This document shows, in pieces, positions 8,088-15,463 of a DNA stretch of 28,224 nucleotides. The translations under genes were made by a program, and so were the position numbers. The notes under the pieces are model-generated. The model worked only from the letters and a program-made list of their open reading frames with translations, searched no databases and was not told where the DNA came from. The DNA comes from CAZKCI01 sp964584165. Its GTDB lineage: Bacteria > Auribacterota > Erginobacteria > Erginobacterales > CAZKCI01. Numbering within the stretch: position 1 is the stretch's first letter; the number at the start of each line of letters is the position of its first letter. The stretch is taken from assembly GCA_964584165.1 (NCBI GenBank), contig CAZOYW010000041.1, forward strand, positions 1 to 28,224, in the 5' to 3' direction.

Positions 8088-9362
8088 TCACCCGCGATGG
8101 TCTCGCTCCAGGACGGCGAGCGTCTCGAGGTGGGGCGTGTGGGGGAAGAAGTCGTAGGCGAAGACGCGGGAGAGGCGGTAGGAGCGGGAGAGGTCCTTGA
8201 GGTCCCGGACCAGCGTGGCGAGGTCGCAGGAGAGGTAGGCGATCCGCCCTGTCGGCCGGGACAGGATCGCGCGGCGAAGGCGATCGTCCAGGCCCCGCCG
8301 GGGAGGGTCCACGATCAGAACGTCTATCCCCCGTCCCAGGACCCGCGCCGCCTCCCGCTCGCTCTCCCCCTCGATCGCCGCGAAGTTTCCCGCCCGGTTT
8401 CGCTCGATGTTTCGCTTGAGGAAAGGGATGGAGTCGCGCGACGATTCCACGCCGATCACCTCCTGCGCGGAGGGGGCAAGAGACAGGCCAAAAGTCCCCA
8501 CGCCGCAGTAGAGGTCGGCGACCGTCTCCTCCCCCGTGAGGTTGAGCGCCGCCTTGAGATCGCGGAGGACGAGAGCGAGAGCGGGCACGTTCACCTGGAA
8601 GAAGGAGGAGGGTCCGTAGGAGTAGGAGAGGCCTCCGATCTCCTCGGTGAGCGAGTCCGCCCCGAAAAGGCTTAGCCTCCTCCCGCTTCCGTCCACGGCC
8701 GCGCCGGAGAGGCCGAGCGCCGCCGAGCGCTCCTCCAGGGCGGCGCGGAGCGCCGAGACGTCGCGGGGGGGAGAGCCGGCGAGGAGGAGCAGGAGGCGGC
8801 CGGCAGAGAGGCTCTCGCGGACGGTGGCCTCCGTAATCCAGCCGATCTTCAGATCGCGGAGGACGCCGAGGAGAGCGGAGAAGAGCGCGTTCATCCGATC
8901 GGAGAGGAGATGGCAGGAATCGACCGGGACGTAGGCGGCGGCCGTCCCCGGTTCGTGGTAGGACCAGGTAACAGCGTCTCCCTTCCGAAGAAGATGGAGG
9001 CGGGCCTTGTTCCGGTAGGACCAGACCTGATCCGAGGGGACGACGCTCAGGTCATCGGCGGGATACTTCAGGTGATGGGAGAGCATCTCCCGGAGCTGGG
9101 CGGTCTTGATCTCCACCTGGAGCGGATAGTCGATGCACTGGTAGGGGGAGCAGGCTCGGTAGTGGGGGCAGCGCGGGGAAACGCGGGAGGGGGAGGGCTC
9201 CAGGACGCGGAGCGTCGCCGCCTCGGAGTAGCGGGGCCTTTCCCGGATGAGCTTGGCTTCGACCAGTTCGCCGGGGAGGCCCTCGTCGGTAAAAATGACC
9301 TTTCCCCCCTCGCGGGCGAGCGAGCGCCCGGGATAGACAATCTTCTCGACGCGGATGTTCAT
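8088..9362 (-). CDS. 23S rRNA/tRNA (uracil-5-)-methyltransferase, RlmD/TrmA family
   Basis: 424 residues, the usual length for the family, which puts a methyl group from S-adenosylmethionine on a uracil C5 in rRNA or tRNA. An N-terminal TRAM-like RNA-binding domain (about 1-55) is followed by Cys65, Cys71, Cys76 and Cys150, the likely [4Fe-4S] ligands. Spacing is C-x5-C-x4-C rather than the C-x5-C-x2-C of E. coli RlmD. The SAM site DLYCGVGTFG is at 283-292, DPPRRGL at 352-358, the nucleophile Cys379 in YLSCDLATLVRDL, and Glu413 in HLETLAVLE is the probable base. The iron-sulfur cysteines favour an RlmD/RlmCD-type role over TrmA. It is divergent from the radical SAM gene, with a heptamer repeat between. 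Confidence 0.88.
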   Translation of the reverse strand: MNIRVEKIVYPGRSLAREGGKVIFTDEGLPGELVEAKLIRERPRYSEAATLRVLEPSPSRVSPRCPHYRACSPYQCIDYPLQVEIKTAQLREMLSHHLKYPADDLSVVPSDQVWSYRNKARLHLLRKGDAVTWSYHEPGTAAAYVPVDSCHLLSDRMNALFSALLGVLRDLKIGWITEATVRESLSAGRLLLLLAGSPPRDVSALRAALEERSAALGLSGAAVDGSGRRLSLFGADSLTEEIGGLSYSYGPSSFFQVNVPALALVLRDLKAALNLTGEETVADLYCGVGTFGLSLAPSAQEVIGVESSRDSIPFLKRNIERNRAGNFAAIEGESEREAARVLGRGIDVLIVDPPRRGLDDRLRRAILSRPTGRIAYLSCDLATLVRDLKDLSRSYRLSRVFAYDFFPHTPHLETLAVLERDHRG

Positions 9363-9380
9363 CGAGGGGATTCTAACAGA

Positions 9381-9410
9381 AGTGATCAGTTATCAGTCAT
9401 CAGTGATCAG
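9381..9410. repeat. Heptamer tandem repeat AGTNATC x4
   Basis: Four 7-base words, AGTGATC, AGTTATC, AGTCATC and AGTGATC, followed by AG. Only the fourth base varies. It lies between the divergent methyltransferase and radical SAM genes. Confidence 0.85.
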
Positions 9411-9421
9411 AAACTTGGATC

Positions 9422-9436
9422 GGGGCGAGACGCCCC
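9422..9436. repeat. Short intergenic hairpin GGGGCG-AGA-CGCCCC
   Basis: A 6-bp perfect stem with a 3-base loop, 12 bases beyond the heptamer array. It resembles the other G+C-rich hairpins of the window but lacks a TGTAG boundary. Confidence 0.5.
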
Positions 9437-9462
9437 TCCCACTGTCTTCGCTCCGATTCGTG

Positions 9463-9471
9463 TGATACATT
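9463..9471 (+). promoter_or_regulatory. Possible extended -10 promoter of the radical SAM gene
   Basis: TGATACATT provides TGn plus a TACATT -10-like box. The start would be near 9478, only about 8 bases before the ATG at 9486. No convincing -35 box is visible. Confidence 0.3.
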
Positions 9472-9485
9472 CCCAGGCGCACACC

Positions 9486-11264
9486 ATGAACACGGACTTT
9501 CTCCCGACGACGCGGGCCGCGATGGATAATCTCGGCTGGGACGAGCTCGACGTCCTCCTGGTCACCGGCGACGCCTACGTCGATCACCCCGCCTTCGGCG
9601 CGGCCGTGATCGGGAGGGTCCTCCTGGCGGAGGGCTACCGGGTCGGGATCGTCGCCCAGCCGGACTGGAAAAGCATCGATGATTTCCGCCGTCTCGGCCG
9701 CCCCCGCCTCTTCGTCGGCATCGCTTCCGGCAACGTCGATTCCCTGGTCGCGAACTACACGGCGAACCGGCGGCCCCGGTCCTCCGACGACTACTCTCCG
9801 GGGGGCGCGGCGGGGCGCCGCCCGGACCGGGCGGTCATCGTCTACGCGAACCGCGTCCGGGAGGCCTTCGGGAAGATACCGATCGTGATCGGGGGGATCG
9901 AGGCCTCGCTGCGCCGGTTCGCCCACTACGACTATTGGGACGACCGGGTCCGCCGCTCCATCCTCCTCGACTCCCGGGCCGATATCCTGGTCTACGGGAT
10001 GGGGGAGTCTCAGGTCCGGGAGATCGCCCGCCGCCTGAAAACGGGAGAACCGCTGGACGGAATCCGGGGGACGGCCGTGGTCCGCGACGACGCCGGGGCG
10101 ATCGACGGCGCGGTCCGCCTCCCCTCCGCGGAAGAGGTCGCTCAGAGCGCGGACTCCTTCAACCGAGCCTTCGCCCTCTTCTCCCGCGAGCAGGACCCTT
10201 TCCGGGGGAAAACGGCCGTCCAGCCGCACGCCAACCGGGCGGTCGTCCAGTATCCGCCTCCGCCGCCTCCGAGCGCGGAGGAGCTCGACCGGATCTACGG
10301 GCTCCCCTATGCCCGCGCCTGGCATCCGACCTACGACGCTGCAAAAGGCGTCCCCGCCCTGGAGACCGTCCGCTGGTCGATCGTCTCCCATCGGGGATGC
10401 TGCGGGGAATGCTCCTTCTGCTCTCTCTCCTTCCACCAGGGAAGGATCGTCCGGAGCCGCTCCGCCGATTCGATTTTACGCGAGGCGGAGGCGATCGCGC
10501 GCCAGCCCGGCTTCAAAGGCACCATCACCGACGTGGGCGGTCCGACGGCCAACCTCTTCCTCGCCGCCTGCGAGCGCTGGGCGGGGGCGGGCGCCTGCGC
10601 CAGCCGCTCCTGCCTGACGCCCCGCCCCTGCCCCCGACTCCGCCTGGGATACCGGGAGGCCCTCGAACTCTACCGGCGGATCGAGAGGATACCCGGAGTG
10701 AAGCACGTCTTCATCGGGAGCGGCTTCCGCCACGACCTCTTCGAGGGAGCGGAGGGGGAGAAATATCTCGGGGAGATCTGCCGCGGCCACATCAGCGGGC
10801 GGATGAAGGTGGCCCCCGAGCACAGCGAGGCCGGCGTCCTCGACCTGATGAACAAGCCCCGCTTCGGCGCCTACGACGCCTTCCGGGAGAGGTTCGAGGA
10901 GGCCAACCGGGGGCGGAAGGGACGCGTTTACCTCGTGCACTACTTCCTGAGCGCGCATCCCGGCGCCTCCCTCCGGGAGGCGCTCCACCTGGCGCTCGCC
11001 CTCGAGGAGAGAGGGATCCACCCCGAGCAGGTCCAGGACTTCCTCCCCCTCCCGATGACCCTTTCCTCCTGCCTCTATCACACCGGCGTCCACCCCCTCA
11101 CCAACGAAAAGGTCCATGTCCCCCGGACCTTACAGGAGAGGAAGATGCAGAGGGCGCTCCTTCAGCACCGGAATCCCGTGAACCGCCCCCTGGTGGAGAA
11201 GGCCCTGGCCGAGCTTAAGGAGGGCCGCCTGTTCGATCGTCTGCGGCCCGGCCCGCGGAGATGA
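9486..11264 (+). CDS. ygiQ: YgiQ-family radical SAM protein
   Basis: 592 residues. The N-terminal block is diagnostic: LLVTGDAYVDHPAFG, then IGRVLLAEGYRVGIVAQPDW, close to E. coli YgiQ. The radical SAM cluster motif C-x3-C-x2-C is Cys305, Cys309 and Cys312 in GCCGECSFC. The family is widespread but its reaction is unknown; it has B12-binding-like N-terminal features and a radical SAM barrel. At 592 residues it is shorter than the E. coli protein (about 740), with a C-terminus ending soon after the conserved VHVPRTLQERKMQRAL block, as in many other phyla. I chose ATG 9486 because homology begins at once (MNTDFLPTTRAAM), although the frame stays open upstream to 8910 opposite the methyltransferase gene. 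Confidence 0.93.
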   Translation: MNTDFLPTTRAAMDNLGWDELDVLLVTGDAYVDHPAFGAAVIGRVLLAEGYRVGIVAQPDWKSIDDFRRLGRPRLFVGIASGNVDSLVANYTANRRPRSSDDYSPGGAAGRRPDRAVIVYANRVREAFGKIPIVIGGIEASLRRFAHYDYWDDRVRRSILLDSRADILVYGMGESQVREIARRLKTGEPLDGIRGTAVVRDDAGAIDGAVRLPSAEEVAQSADSFNRAFALFSREQDPFRGKTAVQPHANRAVVQYPPPPPPSAEELDRIYGLPYARAWHPTYDAAKGVPALETVRWSIVSHRGCCGECSFCSLSFHQGRIVRSRSADSILREAEAIARQPGFKGTITDVGGPTANLFLAACERWAGAGACASRSCLTPRPCPRLRLGYREALELYRRIERIPGVKHVFIGSGFRHDLFEGAEGEKYLGEICRGHISGRMKVAPEHSEAGVLDLMNKPRFGAYDAFRERFEEANRGRKGRVYLVHYFLSAHPGASLREALHLALALEERGIHPEQVQDFLPLPMTLSSCLYHTGVHPLTNEKVHVPRTLQERKMQRALLQHRNPVNRPLVEKALAELKEGRLFDRLRPGPRR

Positions 11265-11277
11265 AGCGATACCGGCC

Positions 11278-11345
11278 GCCGGTCCACACTTGTCCGCCAC
11301 AGCCCTGAGCAGCGTCGAAGGGCCTAGGCGGAGAACCGGCCTACA
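11278..11345. repeat. Nested split hairpin (three stems inside one another)
   Basis: Outer arms GCCGGT (11278-11283) and AACCGGC (11334-11340), followed by CTACA, match the intact hairpins at 5263-5281 and 28175-28193. Between them is a second stem, TCCGCC (11293-11298) with GGCGGA (11327-11332). Inside that is a third, CCCT (11303-11306) with AGGG (11319-11322), around the word GAGCAGCGTCGA. A variant of the innermost word is at 12437-12458. Confidence 0.65.
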
Positions 11346-11368
11346 GAGCCCATCGATATGCCCGATTC

Positions 11369-11431
11369 TGTAGGCCCGATCTGTGATCGGGCGCGACCGG
11401 CCTGGCCGCCGCCTCACAGAGGCGGCCTACA
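11369..11431. repeat. Hairpin doublet bounded by TGTAGG and CCTACA
   Basis: First hairpin GCCCGATC-TGT-GATCGGGC (11374-11392), linker beginning GCGCGACCGGCC, second hairpin GCCGCCTC-ACA-GAGGCGGC (11408-11426). It is built exactly like 5223-5286, but the second stem carries a different, compensated core. Confidence 0.85.
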
Positions 11432-11457
11432 AGATCCACACCCAAACACCCTCCCCC

Positions 11458-11700
11458 CTACTCCGAAGGGCCGGCGACGGAGCGGACATAGTAGAGGCTG
11501 GTTTTGGCGGCGTCGTCGAGATAGCCCCCGACATCAAACTGCATGATCCAGGCCCAGGCGCCGGAGCGGAAGACGGCCACCTCGGGCGTGCCGTCGCCGT
11601 CGAAGTCGGCGGCGGGGGACGGCCGGGTGACGCCCAATCCCGCCAGCGACAGGAAGCCGCAAGCCAGCGCGACCGCGATGCTTTGACGGGCGATAGTTAT
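11458..11700 (-). CDS. Mini secreted FG-GAP-like protein, apparent AUA start
   Basis: An open frame of 80 codons ending in TAG at 11458-11460. It reads as a typical short secreted protein: ITIARQSIAVALACGF begins a signal-peptide-like N-terminus (basic, then hydrophobic, then SPAA), followed by one FG-GAP-like repeat, ADFDGDGTPEVAVFRSG, related to the C-terminal repeats of the giant surface protein. There is no ATG, GTG or TTG before the hydrophobic stretch. The only well-placed start is ATA at 11698-11700, six bases after a strong AAGGGGGGAG ribosome site (11707-11716). It begins 14 bases after the stop of the soluble GT2 gene and so is probably last in the glycan operon. Either a rare AUA start, a recent ATG-to-ATA mutation or a base error. 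The single repeat suggests it may be a shortened remnant. Confidence 0.55.
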   Translation of the reverse strand: MTIARQSIAVALACGFLSLAGLGVTRPSPAADFDGDGTPEVAVFRSGAWAWIMQFDVGGYLDDAAKTSLYYVRSVAGPSE

Positions 11701-11714
11701 TCTCGTCTCCCCCC

Positions 11715-12395
11715 TTAGTCCCTGAAGCGATACTTGATCAAGGTGGCGAGCGCGGCGAAGGCGTCCCGGGCTCCGATCTTCTTCCCCTCCTCGTAGGTCC
11801 GCCCGAAGTAGGAGATGGGGACCTCGTAGATGCGGAGCTTCCTCTTCGCCACCTTGGCGGTAATCTCGGGCTCGAAGCCGAAGCGGTCGGAGCGGAGCGC
11901 GATGTCCCGGAGGGCGGAGCGCCGGAAGACCTTGTAGCAGGTCTCCATGTCGTTCAGGTTGACGTTGTAGAGGACGTTGGTGACCAGGGTGAGGAGCTTG
12001 TTGGCGACGTAGTGCCAGAAGTAAAGAACGCGATGGGGGCCGCCCAGGAAGCGGGCGCCGTAGACCACGTCGGCCACGTCGTCGGCGATCGGCTGGATCA
12101 GGCGGGCGTACTCGTTGGGGTCGTACTCCAGGTCGGCGTCCTGGACAAGGACGATCTCGCCCCGGGCGTGCGCGAAACCGGTCCGGAGGGCCGCCCCCTT
12201 CCCCCGGTTCCGCTCGTGGAGCACGACCCGCGTTTCCGGGAAAGAGAGGCCCCGGAGGATCTCCCGCGTCCCGTCGGTCGAGCCGTCGTCGACCAGGATG
12301 ATCTCCTTCTCGATCGGCTGGGAGCGGACCTTCTCGAGGAGGGCGAGGACGGTGCGCTTCTCGTTGTAAACGGGTATGACCACGGATAGCTTCAT
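11715..12395 (-). CDS. Glycosyltransferase family 2 (DPM1-like, soluble)
   Basis: 226 residues, single GT-A domain with no membrane span. MKLSVVIPVYNE opens the nucleotide-sugar fold, VDDGSTDGTREI is the UDP/GDP-binding block, and QDADLEYDP carries the metal-binding DxD. ERNRGKGAALRTGF is also typical. The best match by motif is the dolichyl-/polyprenyl-phosphate sugar synthase group, which loads a sugar onto a lipid carrier on the cytoplasmic face. The exact sugar cannot be told. It is downstream of the flippase in a four-gene glycan operon; 194 bases of hairpin repeats precede it. The TAA stop (11715-11717) overlaps the ribosome site of the mini FG-GAP gene, so the two are probably coupled. 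Confidence 0.9.
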   Translation of the reverse strand: MKLSVVIPVYNEKRTVLALLEKVRSQPIEKEIILVDDGSTDGTREILRGLSFPETRVVLHERNRGKGAALRTGFAHARGEIVLVQDADLEYDPNEYARLIQPIADDVADVVYGARFLGGPHRVLYFWHYVANKLLTLVTNVLYNVNLNDMETCYKVFRRSALRDIALRSDRFGFEPEITAKVAKRKLRIYEVPISYFGRTYEEGKKIGARDAFAALATLIKYRFRD

Positions 12396-12436
12396 GGATT
12401 TCCTTGGGCCGAAGGCCGGCCCGATCTCCGCCTACG

Positions 12437-12564
12437 CCCTTCGACGCTGCTCGGGGCTTTATCGGACAAGCGCGATCAGGCGCAGACCGGCTTCGGCCGT
12501 CGGTTCACAGAACCGGCCTACAAATCGGCCGGGCGGTTTCTGTAGGCCCGATCTCCGATCGGGC
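12437..12564. repeat. Hairpin cluster between flippase and soluble GT2 genes
   Basis: It contains the word CCCTTCGACGCTGCTCGGGG (near 12438), hairpin GTCGGTTC-ACA-GAACCGGC (12499-12517, one G-U pair) followed by CTACA, and TGTAG with GCCCGATC-TCC-GATCGGGC (12546-12564). Linkers beginning GCGCAGA and containing CGGCTTCGGCC occur before the first hairpin and after the second, so the two modules point away from each other. It lies within the glycan operon. Confidence 0.8.
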
Positions 12565-12589
12565 GCAGATCGGCTTCGGCCAGCCGGCA

Positions 12590-14032
12590 TCAACTTGATC
12601 CTTGCATCAATGATCGTAGCAGCTTCCGGTCGTCGGCGTCAATCTCGCCCAGGACGGCGAGGAGGAGAAGATAGGCGACGAAGAGGCCCGCGGCGGCGGG
12701 GAGGACGGCCCAGCCGGCGGGGGCGAGGAGGCGGGCGGCCGCGTAGAGGAGGGCGGAGCCGAGTACGATCCGGAGCGCGGAGAGGGGGCGGAGGGAGGCG
12801 CCGAAGCGACGGCGGACGAAGACCGCCGCGGAGGCCATTCCGATCGCGCCCGCGACGGTGGTCGCCCCCGCCGCCCCCATGATCCCCGCGGCCGGGACGA
12901 GGAGATAGTTGGCGCCGGCGGAGAGCGCCGCGGTAAGGGCCACCAGGGCGAGGGAAATCCAGGGATATCCCCCGGCGGTGATGACGTTGGAGAGGACGAT
13001 CAGGAAGGAGAGGAAGATCTGGCCGAAGATGAGGAGGCTCAAGGCCCCCGCCCCGGCCACGAAGCTTCCCCCGTAAACCAGGCGGATCAGCCCCGGGGAG
13101 AGGGCGGAGATGAGAGCGGCGAGGGGAAGGGAGAGGAGGAGCCCCGCCCGGAGGGCCTTCCCGATCGTCCGGGCGGTTTCCGAGAGCTTCCCGGCGGACG
13201 CGAGCTCCGAGACGTTGGGGAAGAGGGTGAGGGAGAGGGCGTAGAGGAGGAGGTAGGGGATCTTGGCGAACTGCTGGGCGCAGCCGTAGTGGCTCGAGGC
13301 CGCGGCGGTCCGCTCGGCCGGGAGGAGGGCCTGGAGAAAGTAGAGGTCGAGGGACTGGAGGAGGGAATTCCCGAAGGAGAGTAGGACGACGGGGAAGGCG
13401 AAGGCGACGATCCGGGCGAGGGGGAAGGGCGCCGACGGCACCCCCTCTCGAGTCGGGAGGCAGTGCCGGGCCAGGACGATCGCCCCGACGATGGCGACCA
13501 GGTAGCCGACCACCGCCCCCGTCACCCGGTCGCGGAAGAGATAGACCAGGGCGAAGAAGAAGGCCGCCTTGAGGACGGAGTAGACGTTCTCGACCAGGGC
13601 CTCCTGGCCGAAGAGCTTCAGGCCGTTGAGCGAGCCCCGGTAGACCGAGTAGAGGCCGAAGGCCGGGAAGAAGAGGCCGGTCAGGCGGATGTAGGAGGCG
13701 AGAGACGGCTTCTGCCAGAGGCGGGAGAGGGAGGGGGCGAGGAGGAAGACGAGGCCGCAGAGGGCCCAGCCGAGCGCGAACTGGAGACGGAGCGCCTTCC
13801 GCTCCACCGCGCGGAGGCGGGAGGGATCCTCGGAGACGTACTTGGCGACCGCCCGGTTGACGCCGGTGGCGAGGAAGATGCGGTAGTGGGTGAGGAGCGA
13901 GAGGAGGAGGACGAAGATACCGTACTGGGACTCGCCTAAAATTCTCCCCGCCCCGACGTGGATCGCCCAGCCGGAGAGGACGAAGATCCCCTCGGCGACC
14001 ATCAGGTGCAATGTCCCGCGGCCCATTCTCAT
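12590..14032 (-). CDS. Polysaccharide flippase, Wzx/MurJ-like (MOP superfamily)
   Basis: About 480 residues with 12-14 hydrophobic spans across the whole protein, beginning SGWAIHVGAGRILGESQYGI, the usual first-helix pattern of lipid-linked oligosaccharide flippases. It would move a polyprenyl-linked glycan across the inner membrane. I chose ATG 14030-14032 (MRMGRGTLHLMV). An earlier in-frame ATG at 14098 would add 22 residues encoded entirely by an intergenic decamer repeat, so it is unlikely. The stop TGA is at 12590-12592. Neighbours are glycosyltransferases on both sides in the same direction, supporting a surface polysaccharide pathway. I see no Wzy-type polymerase gene in the window. 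Confidence 0.88.
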   Translation of the reverse strand: MRMGRGTLHLMVAEGIFVLSGWAIHVGAGRILGESQYGIFVLLLSLLTHYRIFLATGVNRAVAKYVSEDPSRLRAVERKALRLQFALGWALCGLVFLLAPSLSRLWQKPSLASYIRLTGLFFPAFGLYSVYRGSLNGLKLFGQEALVENVYSVLKAAFFFALVYLFRDRVTGAVVGYLVAIVGAIVLARHCLPTREGVPSAPFPLARIVAFAFPVVLLSFGNSLLQSLDLYFLQALLPAERTAAASSHYGCAQQFAKIPYLLLYALSLTLFPNVSELASAGKLSETARTIGKALRAGLLLSLPLAALISALSPGLIRLVYGGSFVAGAGALSLLIFGQIFLSFLIVLSNVITAGGYPWISLALVALTAALSAGANYLLVPAAGIMGAAGATTVAGAIGMASAAVFVRRRFGASLRPLSALRIVLGSALLYAAARLLAPAGWAVLPAAAGLFVAYLLLLAVLGEIDADDRKLLRSLMQGSS

Positions 14033-14040
14033 GATTTTAA

Positions 14041-14179
14041 CCACGAATCCTCGCGAATCTTCACGAATAACCCGGCTGGCCCGGCCAATGCGCTCCACGA
14101 ATTGACACGGATTTGCACGAAGTATAAGTGCCTGGCGTGATCCCGATCCATTCGGGAAAATTCGTGATAATTCGTGGAC
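14041..14179. repeat. Decamer-period repeat (CACGAAT words) in inverted halves
   Basis: CGAAT words occur exactly 10 bases apart at 14044, 14054 and 14064. CACGA/CACGG words occur 10 apart at 14096, 14106 and 14116. The opposite-strand form ATTCGTG occurs twice, 10 apart, at about 14160 and 14170. The first group can pair with the last. It separates the flippase and GT4 genes, whose start and C-terminal codons abut it. A related sequence with a 9-base period forms the terminator at 20096-20157. Confidence 0.8.
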
Positions 14180-14180
14180 A

Positions 14181-15314
14181 TTAGCCCGGGGCCTTTGCCG
14201 GGCCGATGCGGGGAGATTCGCGGTTAAATTGCGATCCCAGGAGGGAGAGGATCAGGTCGCGGTATTTCCCGGCCACGGCGGCGATGTCGAACTCGCCCGC
14301 GGAGGCCCGCGCGCCCCCAGAAAGCCTCTCCCGGAGCGCCCGGTCGCGGCAGACCTCGCCGAGACGGGCGGCCAGGGCCTCCTCGTCGCGGCAGACGAAG
14401 CCGTTCACCCCTTCCCGGACCAGGGGGGCGACGGCGGGGTTCGGCGTGGTGAGGAGGGGAACCCCCGCGGCCAGCGCCTCCAGCGCCACCCGCGAGTAGC
14501 CGAGAACGGAGACCGCGGAGCGGTAGGGGAGGACGATCGCGTCGCAGGAGCGGATCCAGGGGTCGATCTCGGGGAGATAGCCCTGGACGGTGATGTTCTC
14601 CCAGCCGGCCGCCGCCGCCCGCAGGGCGCCTTCCATCTCCCCCTCCCCCTGGATGAGGAGCTCGGCCTCCGCGGGCTTGAGCTTCTGAAAGACGCGGAGG
14701 AGGACGTCGGGACCCTTGTGGGGCTGGAGATGGCCAAAGTAGCCGATGCGGACCTCCCGCCGCTTGGCGGCCGGGGCGGCCCGGAGGAGGGGGACGCGAT
14801 CGAGGCCGGGCGGAATGCAGACGGCGAGCTTTCCGAAATATTGTCCCAGCGCCTCGGCGATCGCGGCCGTCGTCCCGACCACGCGGGCGGGAGGCGGCCG
14901 GAGGAGGCGGAGGAGGCGGGATAATTTCCCGGACATGTTGGTGTACTGGGTGAGGACCACCGGGCCCTGGAAGCTCCCCAGACCCGCCCGAAAGATCTCC
15001 CAGTAGGGGAGGAGGAGCCAGGGCTGCCAGAAGCCGGAGCCGAAGACGACCGCGTCGGGGCGGAAGGCCTTCGCCGCCCGGCCGGCGAGAAACGGGAAGG
15101 GCTTCCCCAGGCGGACGATCTCGTAGCCCCGGTGGGCCTCCCGCTCCCGCGCCGCGGGGGAATAGCGGTAGGTGAAAACGGCGACGGTGAAATCCTTGGC
15201 CAGCTCACCCACCAGCTCGTAGGCGAAGCGGAGGATGCCGGAGATCCGCGGCATCGGGTGGTAGTATTTAACCACGTAGGCGAGGCGGGGGCGACAGGAG
15301 GCGGAGGAGGTCAC
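14181..15314 (-). CDS. Glycosyltransferase family 4 (GT-B fold)
   Basis: 377 residues with two Rossmann-like halves. The N-terminal half opens with LAYVVKYYHPMPRISGILRF; the C-terminal half has GYFGHLQPHKGPDVLL and the donor-binding block SRVALEALAAGVPLLTTP, typical of GT4 retaining enzymes that extend lipid-linked glycans. The start is GTG at 15312-15314; no ATG fits the family N-terminus better. The last about 16 residues (QFNRESPRIGPAKAPG) read into the decamer repeat region and are probably a non-conserved tail. It is second in the glycan operon, after the membrane GT2. Donor and acceptor sugars cannot be predicted. Confidence 0.88.
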   Translation of the reverse strand: MTSSASCRPRLAYVVKYYHPMPRISGILRFAYELVGELAKDFTVAVFTYRYSPAAREREAHRGYEIVRLGKPFPFLAGRAAKAFRPDAVVFGSGFWQPWLLLPYWEIFRAGLGSFQGPVVLTQYTNMSGKLSRLLRLLRPPPARVVGTTAAIAEALGQYFGKLAVCIPPGLDRVPLLRAAPAAKRREVRIGYFGHLQPHKGPDVLLRVFQKLKPAEAELLIQGEGEMEGALRAAAAGWENITVQGYLPEIDPWIRSCDAIVLPYRSAVSVLGYSRVALEALAAGVPLLTTPNPAVAPLVREGVNGFVCRDEEALAARLGEVCRDRALRERLSGGARASAGEFDIAAVAGKYRDLILSLLGSQFNRESPRIGPAKAPG

Positions 15315-15355
15315 GGTCGATCGAAGTCTCGGGATTGGTTCGCGAAGCGAAAGCA

Positions 15356-15463
15356 GGAGTAATGGAGTGTCGGAGTAATGGAGTAATGCCGGTCGGGCGG
15401 CTGGTTCAACACTCCATCACTCCGACACTCCATTACTCCGGCGTTTCGCCACTCCATCACTCC
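15356..15463. repeat. Octamer repeat arranged as a 29-bp inverted repeat
   Basis: GGAGTAAT-like 8-base words run from 15356 to 15387. Their reverse complement, ACTCCATC-like words, runs from 15411 to 15463. Bases 15356-15384 and 15411-15439 pair over 29 positions with one mismatch, leaving a 26-base loop. The final words contain the stop codon (15457-15459) of the membrane GT2 gene. Confidence 0.9.

Noticed and set aside
11383..11718. A 111-codon plus-strand frame over the mini FG-GAP-like gene
   Set aside because: The minus strand gives a signal peptide and a recognisable repeat; the plus-strand reading runs through hairpin repeats and shows no motif.
12590..14098. Longer flippase start at 14098
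   Set aside because: The extra 22 residues are encoded by the decamer repeat and are not membrane-like; ATG 14030-14032 gives the family N-terminus.
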